A stretch of DNA of 64,000 nt from Oricola cellulosilytica (lineage in GTDB: Bacteria; Pseudomonadota; Alphaproteobacteria; Rhizobiales; Rhizobiaceae): contig NZ_JAINFK010000005.1 of the NCBI RefSeq assembly GCF_019966575.1, positions 124,001 to 188,000 on the forward strand. The letters run 5' to 3'. This document shows, one piece after another, positions 10,381 to 20,185 of the stretch (position 1 is the stretch's first letter; each line of letters opens with the position of its first letter). Under the pieces are notes generated by a model. It did no database searches, was not told where the DNA came from, and saw only the letters and a program-made list of their open reading frames with translations. Both the position numbers and the translations under genes were made by a program.

Positions 10381-11288
10381 CAGCCTTTGTGCTCCCTGAA
10401 AGCGATAAAGCTGCCCTGTCCCGGCGCGACATCAACGATGATATCGATGCTCGACGATCGGTAAGAAACCTCATTTTCGTCGAGTACGCGCTTCGCGGCG
10501 TCCAATGACGGAACGCTCAGCACAAGCCCCTCGAACCGCAATCCTCGTTCGACGCTCTTCCGCGAAACCCCGAAGTGCACCCTCAGGCCTTCCGGTGTCA
10601 TCACATTCAGTTTGCGTCTCGAAGTTTCAACTTCCAGTCCGAAAGAATGCGCTTCTGTCGTCCTGTTGCCGCTGACACACTGAAGAAAATACTGAAAATC
10701 TGTGGGATTTTGCTCACTCAGCACGACCTCGACCAATCTTGTCGCACCGTTTGGGTGGGTTTCCAACGCTGTGTAGTCGACCTCCGGGACTTTGAGGCGC
10801 TCGCAGGTAAAAAAGAACGCATCGGGACTGCGGAGATCGGCGGCAAATGCCAACAGGAACCTCGCCTGACCAGCCTCCCCCTTGCGGGTCACTACTGCGC
10901 GGGAGAAAGCGAGCAATTCACCGGCCGAGACACCCGATCTCGCAAATATGTCGTGGTCACCCTTGGCGTCTTCGGTTGCGAAGGCGACCGCTGAAAAGCC
11001 GTCCTCGCCATTGCGGAAACGAAATGCCTGGTCGCGCGCGGTGAAAACATTGCCTTCGCGGGCAGACGCCTCGCAGTCCTCGCGCTGTGCGACGGCAAGC
11101 GGCTCCAGAAACGTTCCGTCCGGGAAATAGACGCAGGCGTTTTCCGTTCCGAACGGGTGCCGCCCATCGGGTGCAACCGTGAATCCAAGCGCGGTCAAAC
11201 GGTTACGCGCCGTTTCGAGGTCGACGGCGGGGAGGACGACGTGGTCGATCGTCCGTACGGGGTGCACTGAGTTCGCAGAGTCTGACAT
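10380..11288 (-). CDS. VOC-superfamily (glyoxalase-like) protein
   Basis: About 302 residues with two visible vicinal-oxygen-chelate halves. The first begins TIDHVVLPAVDLETARNRLT, with FGTENACVYFPDGTFLEPL as the next strand region; the second carries DFQYFLQCVSG and GLRFEGLVLSVPSLDAAKRV. This resembles the glyoxalase-like domain (PF13468-type) seen in uncharacterised proteins. The substrate is unknown. Neither candidate ATG (11288, or 11315, which adds nine residues) has a good ribosome binding site; I prefer 11288. It overlaps kdsA by one base but has no known role in KDO synthesis. Confidence 0.78.
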   Translation of the reverse strand: MSDSANSVHPVRTIDHVVLPAVDLETARNRLTALGFTVAPDGRHPFGTENACVYFPDGTFLEPLAVAQREDCEASAREGNVFTARDQAFRFRNGEDGFSAVAFATEDAKGDHDIFARSGVSAGELLAFSRAVVTRKGEAGQARFLLAFAADLRSPDAFFFTCERLKVPEVDYTALETHPNGATRLVEVVLSEQNPTDFQYFLQCVSGNRTTEAHSFGLEVETSRRKLNVMTPEGLRVHFGVSRKSVERGLRFEGLVLSVPSLDAAKRVLDENEVSYRSSSIDIIVDVAPGQGSFIAFREHKG

Positions 11289-11382
11289 GGTGGCGTGATG
11301 TGCACGAATTGCCATATTCGTTCAAGCGTTGGTTGCCGCACGCCGCTCGCCGCCCACCTTAAGACCTGGTGTAGGAGAACCC

Positions 11383-11808
11383 ATGCCCAAAGCATCAGGA
11401 CTGATCTCAACTGCGTTCGCGCTGTTTTTTTTTGCGATCGGCGCGGTCGCGCAAGTCAACAGTCAAGCAGAAGCGCAAGACGTCATCACGCGCCAACTTG
11501 AGGCCTTTCTTTCCGGCAATTTCGACGAGGCGTACTCTTATGCCTCTCCCGATATCAAACGCATTTATCCCTCGCTGGAGGGCTTCATGTCGATGGTTAA
11601 GCGTGGTTACCTGCCTGTTCTGCGACCTGGAAATTATGCATTCGGACGCACCGAGCAGCTCGCCGACGGACGTCTCGTCTGGGAGGTCCTGATCCGTGCG
11701 CCGGACGGCAGCGACCACACTGCGGTCTATTTCATGGAGCGCCAGGAGGATGGAACGTGGAAGGTCGATGGGGTTAGTCTGCGCAGGGGCGCAGCGGGAA
11801 TGACCTGA
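11383..11808 (+). CDS. Secreted DUF4864-type protein
   Basis: 141 residues with a signal peptide (MPKASGLISTAFALFFFAIG, cleavage likely near residues 22-30). The mature part, QDVITRQLEAFLSGNFDEAY then SPDIKRIYPSLEGFMSMV and WEVLIRAPDGSDHTAVYFME, fits the DUF4864 family, an NTF2-like fold of unknown function. The ATG has GGAG about 7 bases upstream (GGTGTAGGAGAACCC). It is divergent from the VOC gene and convergent with tgt, ending nine bases from it. Confidence 0.83.
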   Translation: MPKASGLISTAFALFFFAIGAVAQVNSQAEAQDVITRQLEAFLSGNFDEAYSYASPDIKRIYPSLEGFMSMVKRGYLPVLRPGNYAFGRTEQLADGRLVWEVLIRAPDGSDHTAVYFMERQEDGTWKVDGVSLRRGAAGMT

Positions 11809-11817
11809 GGCAGCCGA

Positions 11818-12954
11818 TCACAGCGGCAGCGGTGGAAGGTCGCCGCGTTCCCATTCGCTCTCCGTTCGTGCGGAAAACTCCGGGAAATTTTCCGCCTCGA
11901 TCGCCTCCCGAATGCCCTGCATGAGTTGTTGATAATACGCAACGTTGTTCCAGCTCAGCAACATGCCCCCCAACGCCTCGCCGGATCGCACGAGATGATG
12001 AAGATAGGCGCGGGAATAATCGCGCGCTGCCGGGCAATCGGACTCTTCATCCAGTGGGCGAAGATCTTCGGCGTGACGAGCATTCTTCAGATTGACGCGC
12101 CCGCGCCGCGTGAACGCCAGCCCGTGACGTCCCGAACGGGTCGGCATCACGCAATCGAACATGTCGATGCCCCGCGCGACGGAGCGCAGAATATCCTGCG
12201 GTGTCCCCACTCCCATGAGATAACGTGGTTTATCGCCGGGCAGCAATGGACAGGTGGCATCGAGAACGGCGAGCATGACGTCTTGCGGCTCGCCCACAGC
12301 AAGTCCGCCGATAGCATAGCCTTTCAGGTCGAGCGCGGTGAGGGCCTTGGCGGAGGTCTCACGCAAGCGCGCGTCGTCTCCCCCCTGGACGATACCGAAC
12401 ATCGCCCGCGATGGCTGATTGCCGAAAGCGGTCTTACACCGCTCCGCCCAGCGAACCGAAAGTTCCATAGCCCTACGGATGGCATCCGGGTCGGCGGGCA
12501 GTGCCACGCACTCGTCGAGCTGCATTTGGATGTCCGAACCGAGGAGTCCTTGGATTTCAATCGAACGCTCCGGGGTCATTTCGTGGCGTGAACCGTCGAT
12601 ATGCGACTGAAAGGTCACGCCTTTTTCGCTCATGGTCCGAAGTCCCGACAGCGACATGACCTGGAATCCGCCCGAGTCTGTCAGGATCGGATGCGGCCAG
12701 CGGATGAACTCATGCAGGCCGCCTAGCCGCGCCACGCGTTCAGCCCCCGGCCGCAGCATCAGGTGATAGGTGTTGCCGAGAATGATATCGGCGCCGGCGT
12801 CGCGTACCTGGTCGAGATACATCGCCTTGACCGTTCCTAAGGTACCGACCGGCATGAAGGCAGGCGTCCGGATGTCACCGCGCGCCGTATGGACGACGCC
12901 GCGCCGGGCTGCGCCATTTTCACCCAAAAGCTCGAAAGAAAATTCCCGGCTCAC
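11818..12954 (-). CDS. tgt: tRNA-guanine transglycosylase with a depleted zinc site
   Basis: Exchanges G34 for preQ1 in tRNAs with GUN anticodons. 378 residues with the nucleophile/recognition regions [39 protein letters not shown] and [13 protein letters not shown]. Oddly, the C-terminal zinc site reads [16 protein letters not shown] where E. coli has [16 protein letters not shown], and the later His falls on Asn in [10 protein letters not shown]. One of the four usual ligands remains. Overlaps queA by four bases (ATGA), so the two are coupled. Confidence 0.96.
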   Translation of the reverse strand: MSREFSFELLGENGAARRGVVHTARGDIRTPAFMPVGTLGTVKAMYLDQVRDAGADIILGNTYHLMLRPGAERVARLGGLHEFIRWPHPILTDSGGFQVMSLSGLRTMSEKGVTFQSHIDGSRHEMTPERSIEIQGLLGSDIQMQLDECVALPADPDAIRRAMELSVRWAERCKTAFGNQPSRAMFGIVQGGDDARLRETSAKALTALDLKGYAIGGLAVGEPQDVMLAVLDATCPLLPGDKPRYLMGVGTPQDILRSVARGIDMFDCVMPTRSGRHGLAFTRRGRVNLKNARHAEDLRPLDEESDCPAARDYSRAYLHHLVRSGEALGGMLLSWNNVAYYQQLMQGIREAIEAENFPEFSARTESEWERGDLPPLPL

Positions 12955-14036
12955 AACCGCTCGTCCGTGGCCGGGAAGATCATGCTGGCATCTCCGTAGG
13001 AATAGAAACGGTACCTGGCATCGATTGCATGCTGGTACGCCCCGCGCATCGTCTCCAGACCGCTGAATGCGGCGACAAGCATGAACAGCGTTGAGCGCGG
13101 CAGATGGAAATTGGTGATTAGAATGTCGACCGCCTTGAACCGGTAGCCCGGAGTTATGAAGATATCGGTCGGCCCGGCCCAGGCTGCAACTGACCCGTCG
13201 GCACGAGCCGCGCTTTCAAGTAAGCGCAGCGAGGTCGTGCCCACCGATACGACACGTCCGCCATTCGCCCGAGCTTTGTTTAACATGTCCGCCGTTTCGG
13301 TGTTGATCTCGCCGATCTCCGCATGCATGCGATGGTCTTTCGTGTCATCAGCTTTAACGGGAAGAAATGTTCCTGCGCCGACGTGCAGCGTCACGAATGT
13401 CCTGATAATTCCGGCTTGGTCGAGCGCCTCGAACAGACGCTCCGTAAAGTGCAACCCGGCCGTCGGCGCGGCGACCGCACCTTGTTCGCGCGCATAGATC
13501 GTTTGGTAGTCCTCCCGGTCGCGATCGTCATCATCGCGTTTCGAGGCGATATAAGGCGGCAACGGAATATGCCCGAATACAGCGAGTGCCGCATCAAGAT
13601 CCGCTCCGGTTCGATTGAAAGCGATCTCTGCTTCGCCATCCTCTCCTTTCGCATGCACCACGCCATCCAGCGTTTCGTCTTCGGCGGCCTCCCTGGCGTC
13701 GAACGTTATCCGGTCGCCGGTCTTGAGCTTCTTCGCGCCGCGAATGAAGGCCTTCCAACGATCCGGCGCGGTTCGCAGGTGCAGCGTCGCACCGATCCGT
13801 GCGGTTCCGCCGTCCGACCGTGTGCGAACACCTTCGAGCTGCGCCGGGATCACCTTGGTGTCGTTGAAGACCAATACGTCGCCCGCGCGCAGCAGCTCCG
13901 GAATTTGCAGGACCGTCGAATCGGAGAGCGCCTCGCCCGGCTTTACAACCAGCATGCGTGCCGAATCGCGAGGAACCGCCGGTCGAACGGCAATCCGCTC
14001 ATCCGGGAGCTCGAAATCAAAGGAGTCGACGCGCAT
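12951..14036 (-). CDS. queA: S-adenosylmethionine:tRNA ribosyltransferase-isomerase
   Basis: Adds the epoxycyclopentane precursor from SAM's ribose to preQ1-tRNA, the step after Tgt. 361 residues, standard length. Recognisable stretches are [15 protein letters not shown] near the start, [53 protein letters not shown] and [17 protein letters not shown]. It shares ATGA with tgt downstream, forming a queuosine pair. Confidence 0.98.
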   Translation of the reverse strand: MRVDSFDFELPDERIAVRPAVPRDSARMLVVKPGEALSDSTVLQIPELLRAGDVLVFNDTKVIPAQLEGVRTRSDGGTARIGATLHLRTAPDRWKAFIRGAKKLKTGDRITFDAREAAEDETLDGVVHAKGEDGEAEIAFNRTGADLDAALAVFGHIPLPPYIASKRDDDDRDREDYQTIYAREQGAVAAPTAGLHFTERLFEALDQAGIIRTFVTLHVGAGTFLPVKADDTKDHRMHAEIGEINTETADMLNKARANGGRVVSVGTTSLRLLESAARADGSVAAWAGPTDIFITPGYRFKAVDILITNFHLPRSTLFMLVAAFSGLETMRGAYQHAIDARYRFYSYGDASMIFPATDERL

Positions 14037-14066
14037 GGAAGTCTTCTTGCGGGTCTGCGCCGAAGG

Positions 14067-14573
14067 TCAGAGGTCTGCGGCAACTTTCATCGACACGATC
14101 GAGTCCGGATCTTTGACGGGCTCACCGCGCTTGATCTGATCGACATTGTCCATGCCTTCGACGACCTTGCCCCAGACCGTGTATTGCTTGTCCAGAAAAG
14201 ATGCGTCCTCAAAGCAGATGAAGAACTGCGAATTGGCCGAATTTGGGCTCTGCGCGCGGGCCATGGAGCAGGTTCCGCGGGAATGATTTTCATCGTTGAA
14301 TTCGGCCTTGAGGTCCGGCTTGGACGAACCGCCCATGCCGGCGCGTGAGGGATCGAAGCTCTTGGAGTTCTGGCCGCCGAAGCGCACGTCGCCCGTCTGT
14401 GCCATGAATCCATCGATCACCCTATGAAACACGACACCGTCATATTCCCCGGCGCGCGCCAGGTCCTTGATCCGGTCGACGTGATTGGGAGCAAGGTCGG
14501 GCCGAAGCTCTATGACCACAGTTCCTTTGGTTGTCTCCATCACGATGGTGTTTTCCGGATCGTCGTTAGCCAT
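14067..14573 (-). CDS. Cyclophilin-type peptidyl-prolyl isomerase, cytoplasmic
   Basis: 168-residue cyclophilin with no signal peptide. Core motifs: VVFHRVIDGFMAQTGDV (catalytic Arg in FHR), CSMARAQSPNSANSQFFICF and YTVWGKVVEGMDNVD. The ATG at 14571-14573 has GGAAGGG upstream and gives MANDDPENT, like rhizobial homologues; a Met nine codons earlier lacks a good site. Second of a tandem pair with the exported copy just upstream. Confidence 0.95.
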   Translation of the reverse strand: MANDDPENTIVMETTKGTVVIELRPDLAPNHVDRIKDLARAGEYDGVVFHRVIDGFMAQTGDVRFGGQNSKSFDPSRAGMGGSSKPDLKAEFNDENHSRGTCSMARAQSPNSANSQFFICFEDASFLDKQYTVWGKVVEGMDNVDQIKRGEPVKDPDSIVSMKVAADL

Positions 14574-14611
14574 GAGATCGCGCCCTTCCAGTTTTGTCAT
14601 GCCCGCGCCAC

Positions 14612-15211
14612 TTATTGCGTGTCCGCCGCAATGACAACCTTCATCATGCGATCCGGATCCGCAACCGCGCCATTGTCGGCCTGTGTCCCCTTCTTGATTT
14701 TATCGACATTTTCCATGCCGCTGACGACCTCGCCGACAACTGTATATTGACCGTTGAGGAATTCCCCGTCGTCAAACATGATGAAGAATTGGGAATTCGC
14801 GGAGTTGGGATCCTGCGAACGCGCCATGCCGACAACACCACGCACAAACGGTTCGCCGGTAAATTCTGCTCGGAGGTCAGGCAGGTCCGAACCTCCAGTT
14901 CCGGCCCGGCGAGGCGCGAAGCCATCTTCCATATCGCCGAATTTCACGTCGCCCGTCTGTGCCATGAAACCGGGTATCACGCGATGAAATGCGACATTGT
15001 CGTATGCCCCGTCACGAACCAGCGTCTTGATCTGCTCGACATGCTTCGGGGCCAAGTCGGGACGGAGCTTGACGACGACTTCACCGCTGGAAAGTGAAAT
15101 CACCATCGTGTTCTCGGGATCGGTCTCTTGTGCGGTCGTTATCGGAACCGCCAACGAAAAGCCGACAACGGCCGCAGCCAAAGTCATAAAGACGCGCTTC
15201 GTCAGGTTCAT
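14612..15211 (-). CDS. Cyclophilin-type peptidyl-prolyl isomerase, exported
   Basis: 199 residues. An N-terminal signal peptide (KRVFMTLAAAVVGFSLAVPI, cleavage near TTAQ) targets it to the periplasm, followed by a cyclophilin domain with VAFHRVIPGFMAQTGDV, GMARSQDPNSANSQFFIMF and YTVVGEVVSGMENVD. Paralogue of the cytoplasmic cyclophilin downstream; 38 bases separate this stop from the preferred start of that gene. It probably assists folding of periplasmic or outer membrane proteins (inference). Confidence 0.95.
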   Translation of the reverse strand: MNLTKRVFMTLAAAVVGFSLAVPITTAQETDPENTMVISLSSGEVVVKLRPDLAPKHVEQIKTLVRDGAYDNVAFHRVIPGFMAQTGDVKFGDMEDGFAPRRAGTGGSDLPDLRAEFTGEPFVRGVVGMARSQDPNSANSQFFIMFDDGEFLNGQYTVVGEVVSGMENVDKIKKGTQADNGAVADPDRMMKVVIAADTQ

Positions 15212-15238
15212 GGAAAATTCCTCGGTGAATAAATTGGT

Positions 15239-15733
15239 TCAGTCGAACTTGTTCGTGAGGGCGCGCTGAACTGCTGCCGGCACGAATGACGTCGTGTCGC
15301 CGCCCATGGACGCGATCTGACGCACTAATGTGGCGGTAATTGTACGAACCGATGGACTTGCCGGTAGGAAGACTGTCTGCAACTCCGGCGCCATCATCTC
15401 GTTCATGCCGGCCATCTGCATTTCGTAATCGAGGTCCGTCCCATCCCGCAGACCACGCACGATAGCCTTCACCCCGCACTTTCGGGCGGCGTCGACAAGC
15501 AGTCCATCGAAACTGATGATCTCAACTGCTGAAGCCTTTATGCCTTCATCTTCAATTACTTGTCGGATTAACCTCTCGCGCTCTCCGAAGTCGAAAAGCC
15601 CCTTTTTGCCGGGATGCGTACCGATGGCGACCACTGCCCGGTCGAAGATCGACAGCGTGCCTCTTAGGACATCGAGATGCCCGTTGGTGATAGGGTCGAA
15701 TGACCCGCCATAGATCGCGACGTGTTCAGACAT
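15239..15733 (-). CDS. coaD: Phosphopantetheine adenylyltransferase
   Basis: Adenylates 4'-phosphopantetheine in coenzyme A synthesis. 164 residues. The nucleotidyltransferase motif is [17 protein letters not shown] (the T/HxGH element), then [19 protein letters not shown] and the C-terminal [15 protein letters not shown] chose the ATG at 15731-15733 because the family begins right before the YGGSFDP motif; an upstream TTG would add 17 unrelated residues. Confidence 0.96.
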   Translation of the reverse strand: MSEHVAIYGGSFDPITNGHLDVLRGTLSIFDRAVVAIGTHPGKKGLFDFGERERLIRQVIEDEGIKASAVEIISFDGLLVDAARKCGVKAIVRGLRDGTDLDYEMQMAGMNEMMAPELQTVFLPASPSVRTITATLVRQIASMGGDTTSFVPAAVQRALTNKFD

Positions 15734-15799
15734 GGGCAATGCCTGTATCGCAGTTTCTCCGTTCGCGAAAGCCGTTGGGGTCAACGGAACATTATACGA

Positions 15800-16216
15800 T
15801 CAACCGTTCTCGCACTGCACCGGGAACACGGAGACGTCTTCGAAAGAAAGAACGCCGGCCTCGGCGAACGACTTGTCGCCAGACGACTGAAAAAGCCTCA
15901 GCGAAACAACGATACCTTCGACATTCGGATCGGTGAAATCCACCAGCACTTGCCGGTCGTCCATAAATCCCTGGCCGACAATGAACGGCCGTTCGCTCCC
16001 GCTTGCGCTTGTTGACCAGGTCTCAGCGCCATCGGTCGCCGTTGCGCTGATAATCGCAAGAACAGGAAGCCTGCCGATGCCAATGTTGATCGAAGCGCCC
16101 GACCCGTCGGTCGCTGTGCACAATATGTCGCCGGTCGCACGAGCATACGAGTTGAATGCAAGAATCAGCGAGAGTGCGGAAGACAAAACCAATAGGTGGT
16201 TCGTGAAGGGCCGCAT
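15800..16216 (-). CDS. Secreted protein of unknown function
   Basis: 138 residues, not recognised. A signal peptide (LLVLSSALSLILAFNSYARA, cleavage likely after ARA) precedes a beta-rich mature domain of about 110 residues. Two cysteines, near the new N-terminus (DILCTATDG) and the C-terminus (VFPVQCENG), could form a disulfide. Segments VDFTDPNVEGIVVSLRLFQ and SFAEAGVLSFED suggest alternating strands. The ATG has GGGAG upstream, supporting translation. Same strand as coaD, 66 bases upstream. Confidence 0.7.
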   Translation of the reverse strand: MRPFTNHLLVLSSALSLILAFNSYARATGDILCTATDGSGASINIGIGRLPVLAIISATATDGAETWSTSASGSERPFIVGQGFMDDRQVLVDFTDPNVEGIVVSLRLFQSSGDKSFAEAGVLSFEDVSVFPVQCENG

Positions 16217-16332
16217 GTGTCATCTCCCGTTCATATTGCTCCCTGTAAACAATGACACGGTGTGAAAGATCGCACATCCCTCATTGCTGACATGGGGTCA
16301 TATCGAAACGCCAAAAAATGGAGAGTCCGAAC

Positions 16333-16422
16333 ATGATTGCCATTTTCGCCATGACCATGATGATCGCCACTGCGGCCTTCGCCATCCCGGCTCTGTTGCC
16401 CAAGCAGGCCTCGGCCAAATAA
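16333..16422 (+). CDS. Possible 29-residue hydrophobic peptide
   Basis: A short frame that reads MIAIFAMTMMIATAAFAIPA and then LLPKQASAK before TAA. It is almost entirely one hydrophobic segment, with a GGAGAG about 7 bases before the ATG. It lies between the secreted unknown and the disrupted LysE gene, opposite in direction to both, ending three bases from the LysE stop. It could be a single-pass small membrane protein or a chance frame. Confidence 0.4.
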   Translation: MIAIFAMTMMIATAAFAIPALLPKQASAK

Positions 16423-16425
16423 ATC

Positions 16426-17053
16426 CTAACCTATTCGCCGTGAGGCGAGCATCCAGAGCCCCCCGCCGATCAGGCAACTGCCCGAGATCCTTTCCACCAG
16501 TCTGATATTGCGCCGGTTCAGCCACCCGCCCGTGTGCCCGGCCGCAAATGCGTAAAGACTGTCAAACACAGTTGCGACAACTGCGAACGTCAATCCAAGA
16601 AGGACCGTCTGGAGAGCCGGATGACCGGCTGTCGATACGAACTGGGGAATGAAGGCGCCGAACAGAAATAATGCCTTGGGGTTGGACCAGATGATAATGA
16701 AACCCTGCCAGAAGTAGCCTTGCGCCGACCGCACGGGCACTGCTGGATGCACCTCCCCAAGCGCGCCGTCAGAACGCCACATCCGGATTCCGAGCCATAT
16801 GAGATAGAGCGCGCCGGCGATCTTGAGATAGACGAACGCTTCACCGACAAGCGCGACTACGGTATTGAGACCGACCGCCAGAATGGCAATCATGGTGAAG
16901 AGACCGGCCTGTGTGCCTGCAACGTTCATCAGCCCCGCGCGACTGCCGGACCGCAGCGAGTTGGCTATGATTACCGTAACCGATGGCCCCGGCACGATGA
17001 ACGATCAGAAAGCTTGCGAATGCAAAGGCGATCCATGCGGTGGGCTCGATCAT
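16426..17053 (-). pseudogene. LysE/RhtB-family exporter, disrupted by a one-base frameshift
   Basis: Amino-acid exporter family with six expected membrane segments. The first frame starts at 17053 with MIEPTAWIAFAFASFLIV and then loses sense; the family motif continues in the next frame as IVPGPSVTVIIANSL. The shift lies at about 16996-17004, where GTTCATC has one base more than GTCATC would need. Removing one base gives a 208-residue protein of normal family length, with QGFIIIWSNPKALFLFGAF intact. Either a recent pseudogene or a sequencing error. Confidence 0.85.
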
Positions 17054-17113
17054 GGCGAGGCGCATCCCTAAAATGCAAGGTCGCAAAACCAAAGCATGTC
17101 GAAAGCGTTCTTG

Positions 17114-19915
17114 TCACTCCTTATCGGGCTCGCCCGGACCTTCTGTATCGGGAATTTCAGAATCTCCGTTCCGGAAATCCTCATCACCATTATCGTCTGG
17201 CTCGCGAATGCGCTCCACCGAGACTACACGCTCCCCTTCAGCCGTGTTGAAAATTGTCACGCCTTTGGTGGCACGGGATGCGAACCGGATACCTTCGACA
17301 GGAACCCGGATGACCTGGCCGGAATTTGCGACGAGCATGATTTGATCTGCATCCTCAACCGGAAATGTCGAAACCAGTGGGCCGATCTCCGCGGCCTTCG
17401 AGGTATCGGTCGCCCGGATTCCCTTGCCGCCTCGTCCAGAAACCCGGAAGTCATAGGACGACGAACGCTTGCCGTACCCGAACTCGCTTACCGTCAGAAC
17501 AAACTGCTCGCGCTGCGCCATTTCGGCGAACCGGTCGTCGGAAAGCACAAAGCCGGCTTCCACCGCCTCCTCCGTGGCTTCATCCGAGGGGGCAACCTCC
17601 TCTGTTTCAGAGTCGCCCTGCCGTCGAAGGGCCGAGGCCTGGCGCAGATAAGCGTTGCGCTCGTCGGCTGACGCGTTGCTGTGCCCCAGAATTGCCATGG
17701 AGATAACGCGATCACCTTCAGCCAGGGAGATACCCCGAACGCCCACCGAGTTTCGGCCCGCAAAGACCCGGATACCGGTGACCGGAAAGCGGATGCACTG
17801 CCCCAACGCAGTGGTCAGCAGCACGTCATCGCTTTCCGAGCACGTCGCGACGTTCAGGATTTCGGAGCCTTCATCATCCAGTTTCATCGCGATTTTGCCG
17901 TTGCGGTTTACCTGGACGAAGTCGGACAGCTTGTTTCGCCGAACGGTTCCGTTGGTCGTTGTGAACATGACGTCCAGCTCTGACCAACTCTCCTCGTCTT
18001 CCGGAAGGGGCATGATTGTCGTGATGCGCTCGTTGGCCTCGAGCGGCAGCATGTTGCGCAGGAACTTGCCGCGCGACTGAGGCGTGCCGATCGGCAGCCG
18101 CCAGACCTTCTCCTTGTAGACGATGCCTCGCGAGGAGAAAAACAGGATCGGCGTGTGGGTATTTGCCACGAAGAGGCGCGTCACGAAATCCTCGTCCTTG
18201 GTAGACATGCCCGATCGGCCCTTGCCGCCACGCCGCTGTGCCCGGTAGGTCTGAAGCGGTACGCGCTTGATGTAGCCCTCGTGACTGAATGTAACGACCA
18301 TGTCCTCGCGGGCGATGAGATCCTCATCGTCCATGTCCGGACCGCCCTCGCCCAGTTCCGTGCGCCTTGGCGTGCCGAACTCGTCGCGCACCGCGATCAG
18401 CTCGTCTTTCACGATGCCCTGGATCCGTGCGCGAGAGGACAGAATGTCGAGAAAGTCGCGGATTTCCGCGCCGATCTTGTTCAACTCGTCAGCGATCTCG
18501 TCGCGACCCAGCCCGGTAAGGCGCTGCAGTCGCAGATCAAGAATTGCTCGCGCTTGCTCCTCGGACAATTTGTAAGTGTTATCGTCAGGATCAATGCCGT
18601 GACGTGGATCGTCGATTAGCGCGATCAACGGCGCAACATCCATTGCAGGCCACCTGCGATCCATCAACTGTTCGCGGGCTGTCGCCGGGTCCGGCGCATT
18701 GCGGATGAGATGGATAACCTCATCAATATTCGCGACCGCGATCGCAAGGCCGACCAGGACATGCGCCCGCTCCCGTGCCTTGCGCAGAAGGAACTTTGTC
18801 CTGCGGCTGACGACCACTTCGCGGAAGGCGACGAATGCGCGCAGCATATCGAGCAGATTCATCTGCTCCGGCTTGCCACCGTTCAGCGCAACCATGTTGG
18901 CGCCGAAGGAAGTCTGCAGCGGGGTATAGCGATAGAGTTGGTTCAAGACGACGTCAGCAACCGCATCCCTCTTCAACTCAACCACGACGCGGTAACCTTG
19001 GCGGTCGGATTCATCCCGAATATCGGAAATGCCCTCGATGCGCTTCTCGCGCACCAAATCGGCCATTTTCTCGATCATCCCCGCCTTGTTCACCTGATAG
19101 GGGACTTCGGTGATGACAACCGCTTCGCGCTCATTGCGGATTTTCTCGATCGATGCGCGCCCGCGCATGACAATCGAACCGCGCCCCGTCTCGTACGCCG
19201 ACCGGATTCCTGCACGTCCGAGAATGATGCCACCGGTCGGAAAATCGGGACCTGGCACGATTTCCATCATCTGGGGAAGGCCGATCGCTGGATTGTCGAT
19301 CAGTGCGATACATCCGTCGACAACCTCGGAAAGGTTGTGCGGCGGTATGTTCGTCGCCATTCCGACGGCGATGCCCCCCGACCCGTTGACCAGAAGGTTT
19401 GGAAACCGGGCAGGAAGAACCACTGGCTCTCGTTCGGAGGCGTCGTAATTGTCCTGGAAATCGACCGTTTCTTTGTCGATGTCTTCAAGAAGTTCGTGCG
19501 CGACTTTGTCCAGTCGGGACTCGGTATACCGCATGGCCGCCGGCGGATCGCCATCGATCGAGCCAAAGTTGCCCTGTCCGTCAACCAGCGGCACACGCAG
19601 GGACCAGTCCTGCGCCATGCGCACCATCGCGTCATAGATCGCCGAGTCGCCATGCGGGTGATATTTACCCATCACGTCGCCGACGATGCGTGAAGACTTC
19701 ACATATTTGCGATTCCAGTGAAATCCGCCGACCTGCATCGCATAGAGAATCCGTCGGTGAACGGGTTTCAGACCATCGCGTACGTCAGGCAGCGCCCGGC
19801 TGACGATTACGCTCATCGCGTAATCGAGATAGGACCGTTGCATTTCTTCCAAAATGGAAATCGGCTCGATCCCGGACCCGCTGCCGGAACCATCAATAGG
19901 TGTTTCGTCGCTCAA
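17114..19915 (-). CDS. gyrA: DNA gyrase subunit A
   Basis: Breakage-reunion subunit of gyrase. 933 residues. The catalytic tyrosine is Tyr130 (AAMRYTES), the quinolone-determining region is [15 protein letters not shown] with unaltered Ser91 and Asp95, and the C-terminal beta-pinwheel shows repeated [15 protein letters not shown]-like blades plus the GRGGKG GyrA box (residues in [12 protein letters not shown]). The tail is acidic. The start appears to be TTG at 19913-19915 with no strong ribosome binding site; the next usable Met would remove conserved residues. Confidence 0.98.
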   Translation of the reverse strand: MSDETPIDGSGSGSGIEPISILEEMQRSYLDYAMSVIVSRALPDVRDGLKPVHRRILYAMQVGGFHWNRKYVKSSRIVGDVMGKYHPHGDSAIYDAMVRMAQDWSLRVPLVDGQGNFGSIDGDPPAAMRYTESRLDKVAHELLEDIDKETVDFQDNYDASEREPVVLPARFPNLLVNGSGGIAVGMATNIPPHNLSEVVDGCIALIDNPAIGLPQMMEIVPGPDFPTGGIILGRAGIRSAYETGRGSIVMRGRASIEKIRNEREAVVITEVPYQVNKAGMIEKMADLVREKRIEGISDIRDESDRQGYRVVVELKRDAVADVVLNQLYRYTPLQTSFGANMVALNGGKPEQMNLLDMLRAFVAFREVVVSRRTKFLLRKARERAHVLVGLAIAVANIDEVIHLIRNAPDPATAREQLMDRRWPAMDVAPLIALIDDPRHGIDPDDNTYKLSEEQARAILDLRLQRLTGLGRDEIADELNKIGAEIRDFLDILSSRARIQGIVKDELIAVRDEFGTPRRTELGEGGPDMDDEDLIAREDMVVTFSHEGYIKRVPLQTYRAQRRGGKGRSGMSTKDEDFVTRLFVANTHTPILFFSSRGIVYKEKVWRLPIGTPQSRGKFLRNMLPLEANERITTIMPLPEDEESWSELDVMFTTTNGTVRRNKLSDFVQVNRNGKIAMKLDDEGSEILNVATCSESDDVLLTTALGQCIRFPVTGIRVFAGRNSVGVRGISLAEGDRVISMAILGHSNASADERNAYLRQASALRRQGDSETEEVAPSDEATEEAVEAGFVLSDDRFAEMAQREQFVLTVSEFGYGKRSSSYDFRVSGRGGKGIRATDTSKAAEIGPLVSTFPVEDADQIMLVANSGQVIRVPVEGIRFASRATKGVTIFNTAEGERVVSVERIREPDDNGDEDFRNGDSEIPDTEGPGEPDKE

Positions 19916-20185
19916 GGATCTTATTCTTTTTTGTTGAGAATCACGGGGTTGAGACTAGCGGAATGGTCCGTCAAAAGCGAATTTTGGAGTTGTTTCCCTA
20001 GCCTTTCCAACGATTTTCCGGCGGATCGAGACTCGGGTGTTCGTGGCAGGCCGAATACCTTTTCGAGACAAAACCGGTTCTCCCGGAAATACAGGCCGGA
20101 TATAGGCGGAAATTTACCGGATTTCCAGCGCAAGACACAGAGATTCGCGCTTGCTGGCAACAGCCTGACACTGCTAGGCAGCGGC

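Noticed and set aside
19718-20185. A long N-terminal extension of the marC frame reaching back over the gyrA start
   Set aside because: The extension overlaps gyrA antisense and has no membrane or domain character; MarC proteins start at the ATG at 20186.
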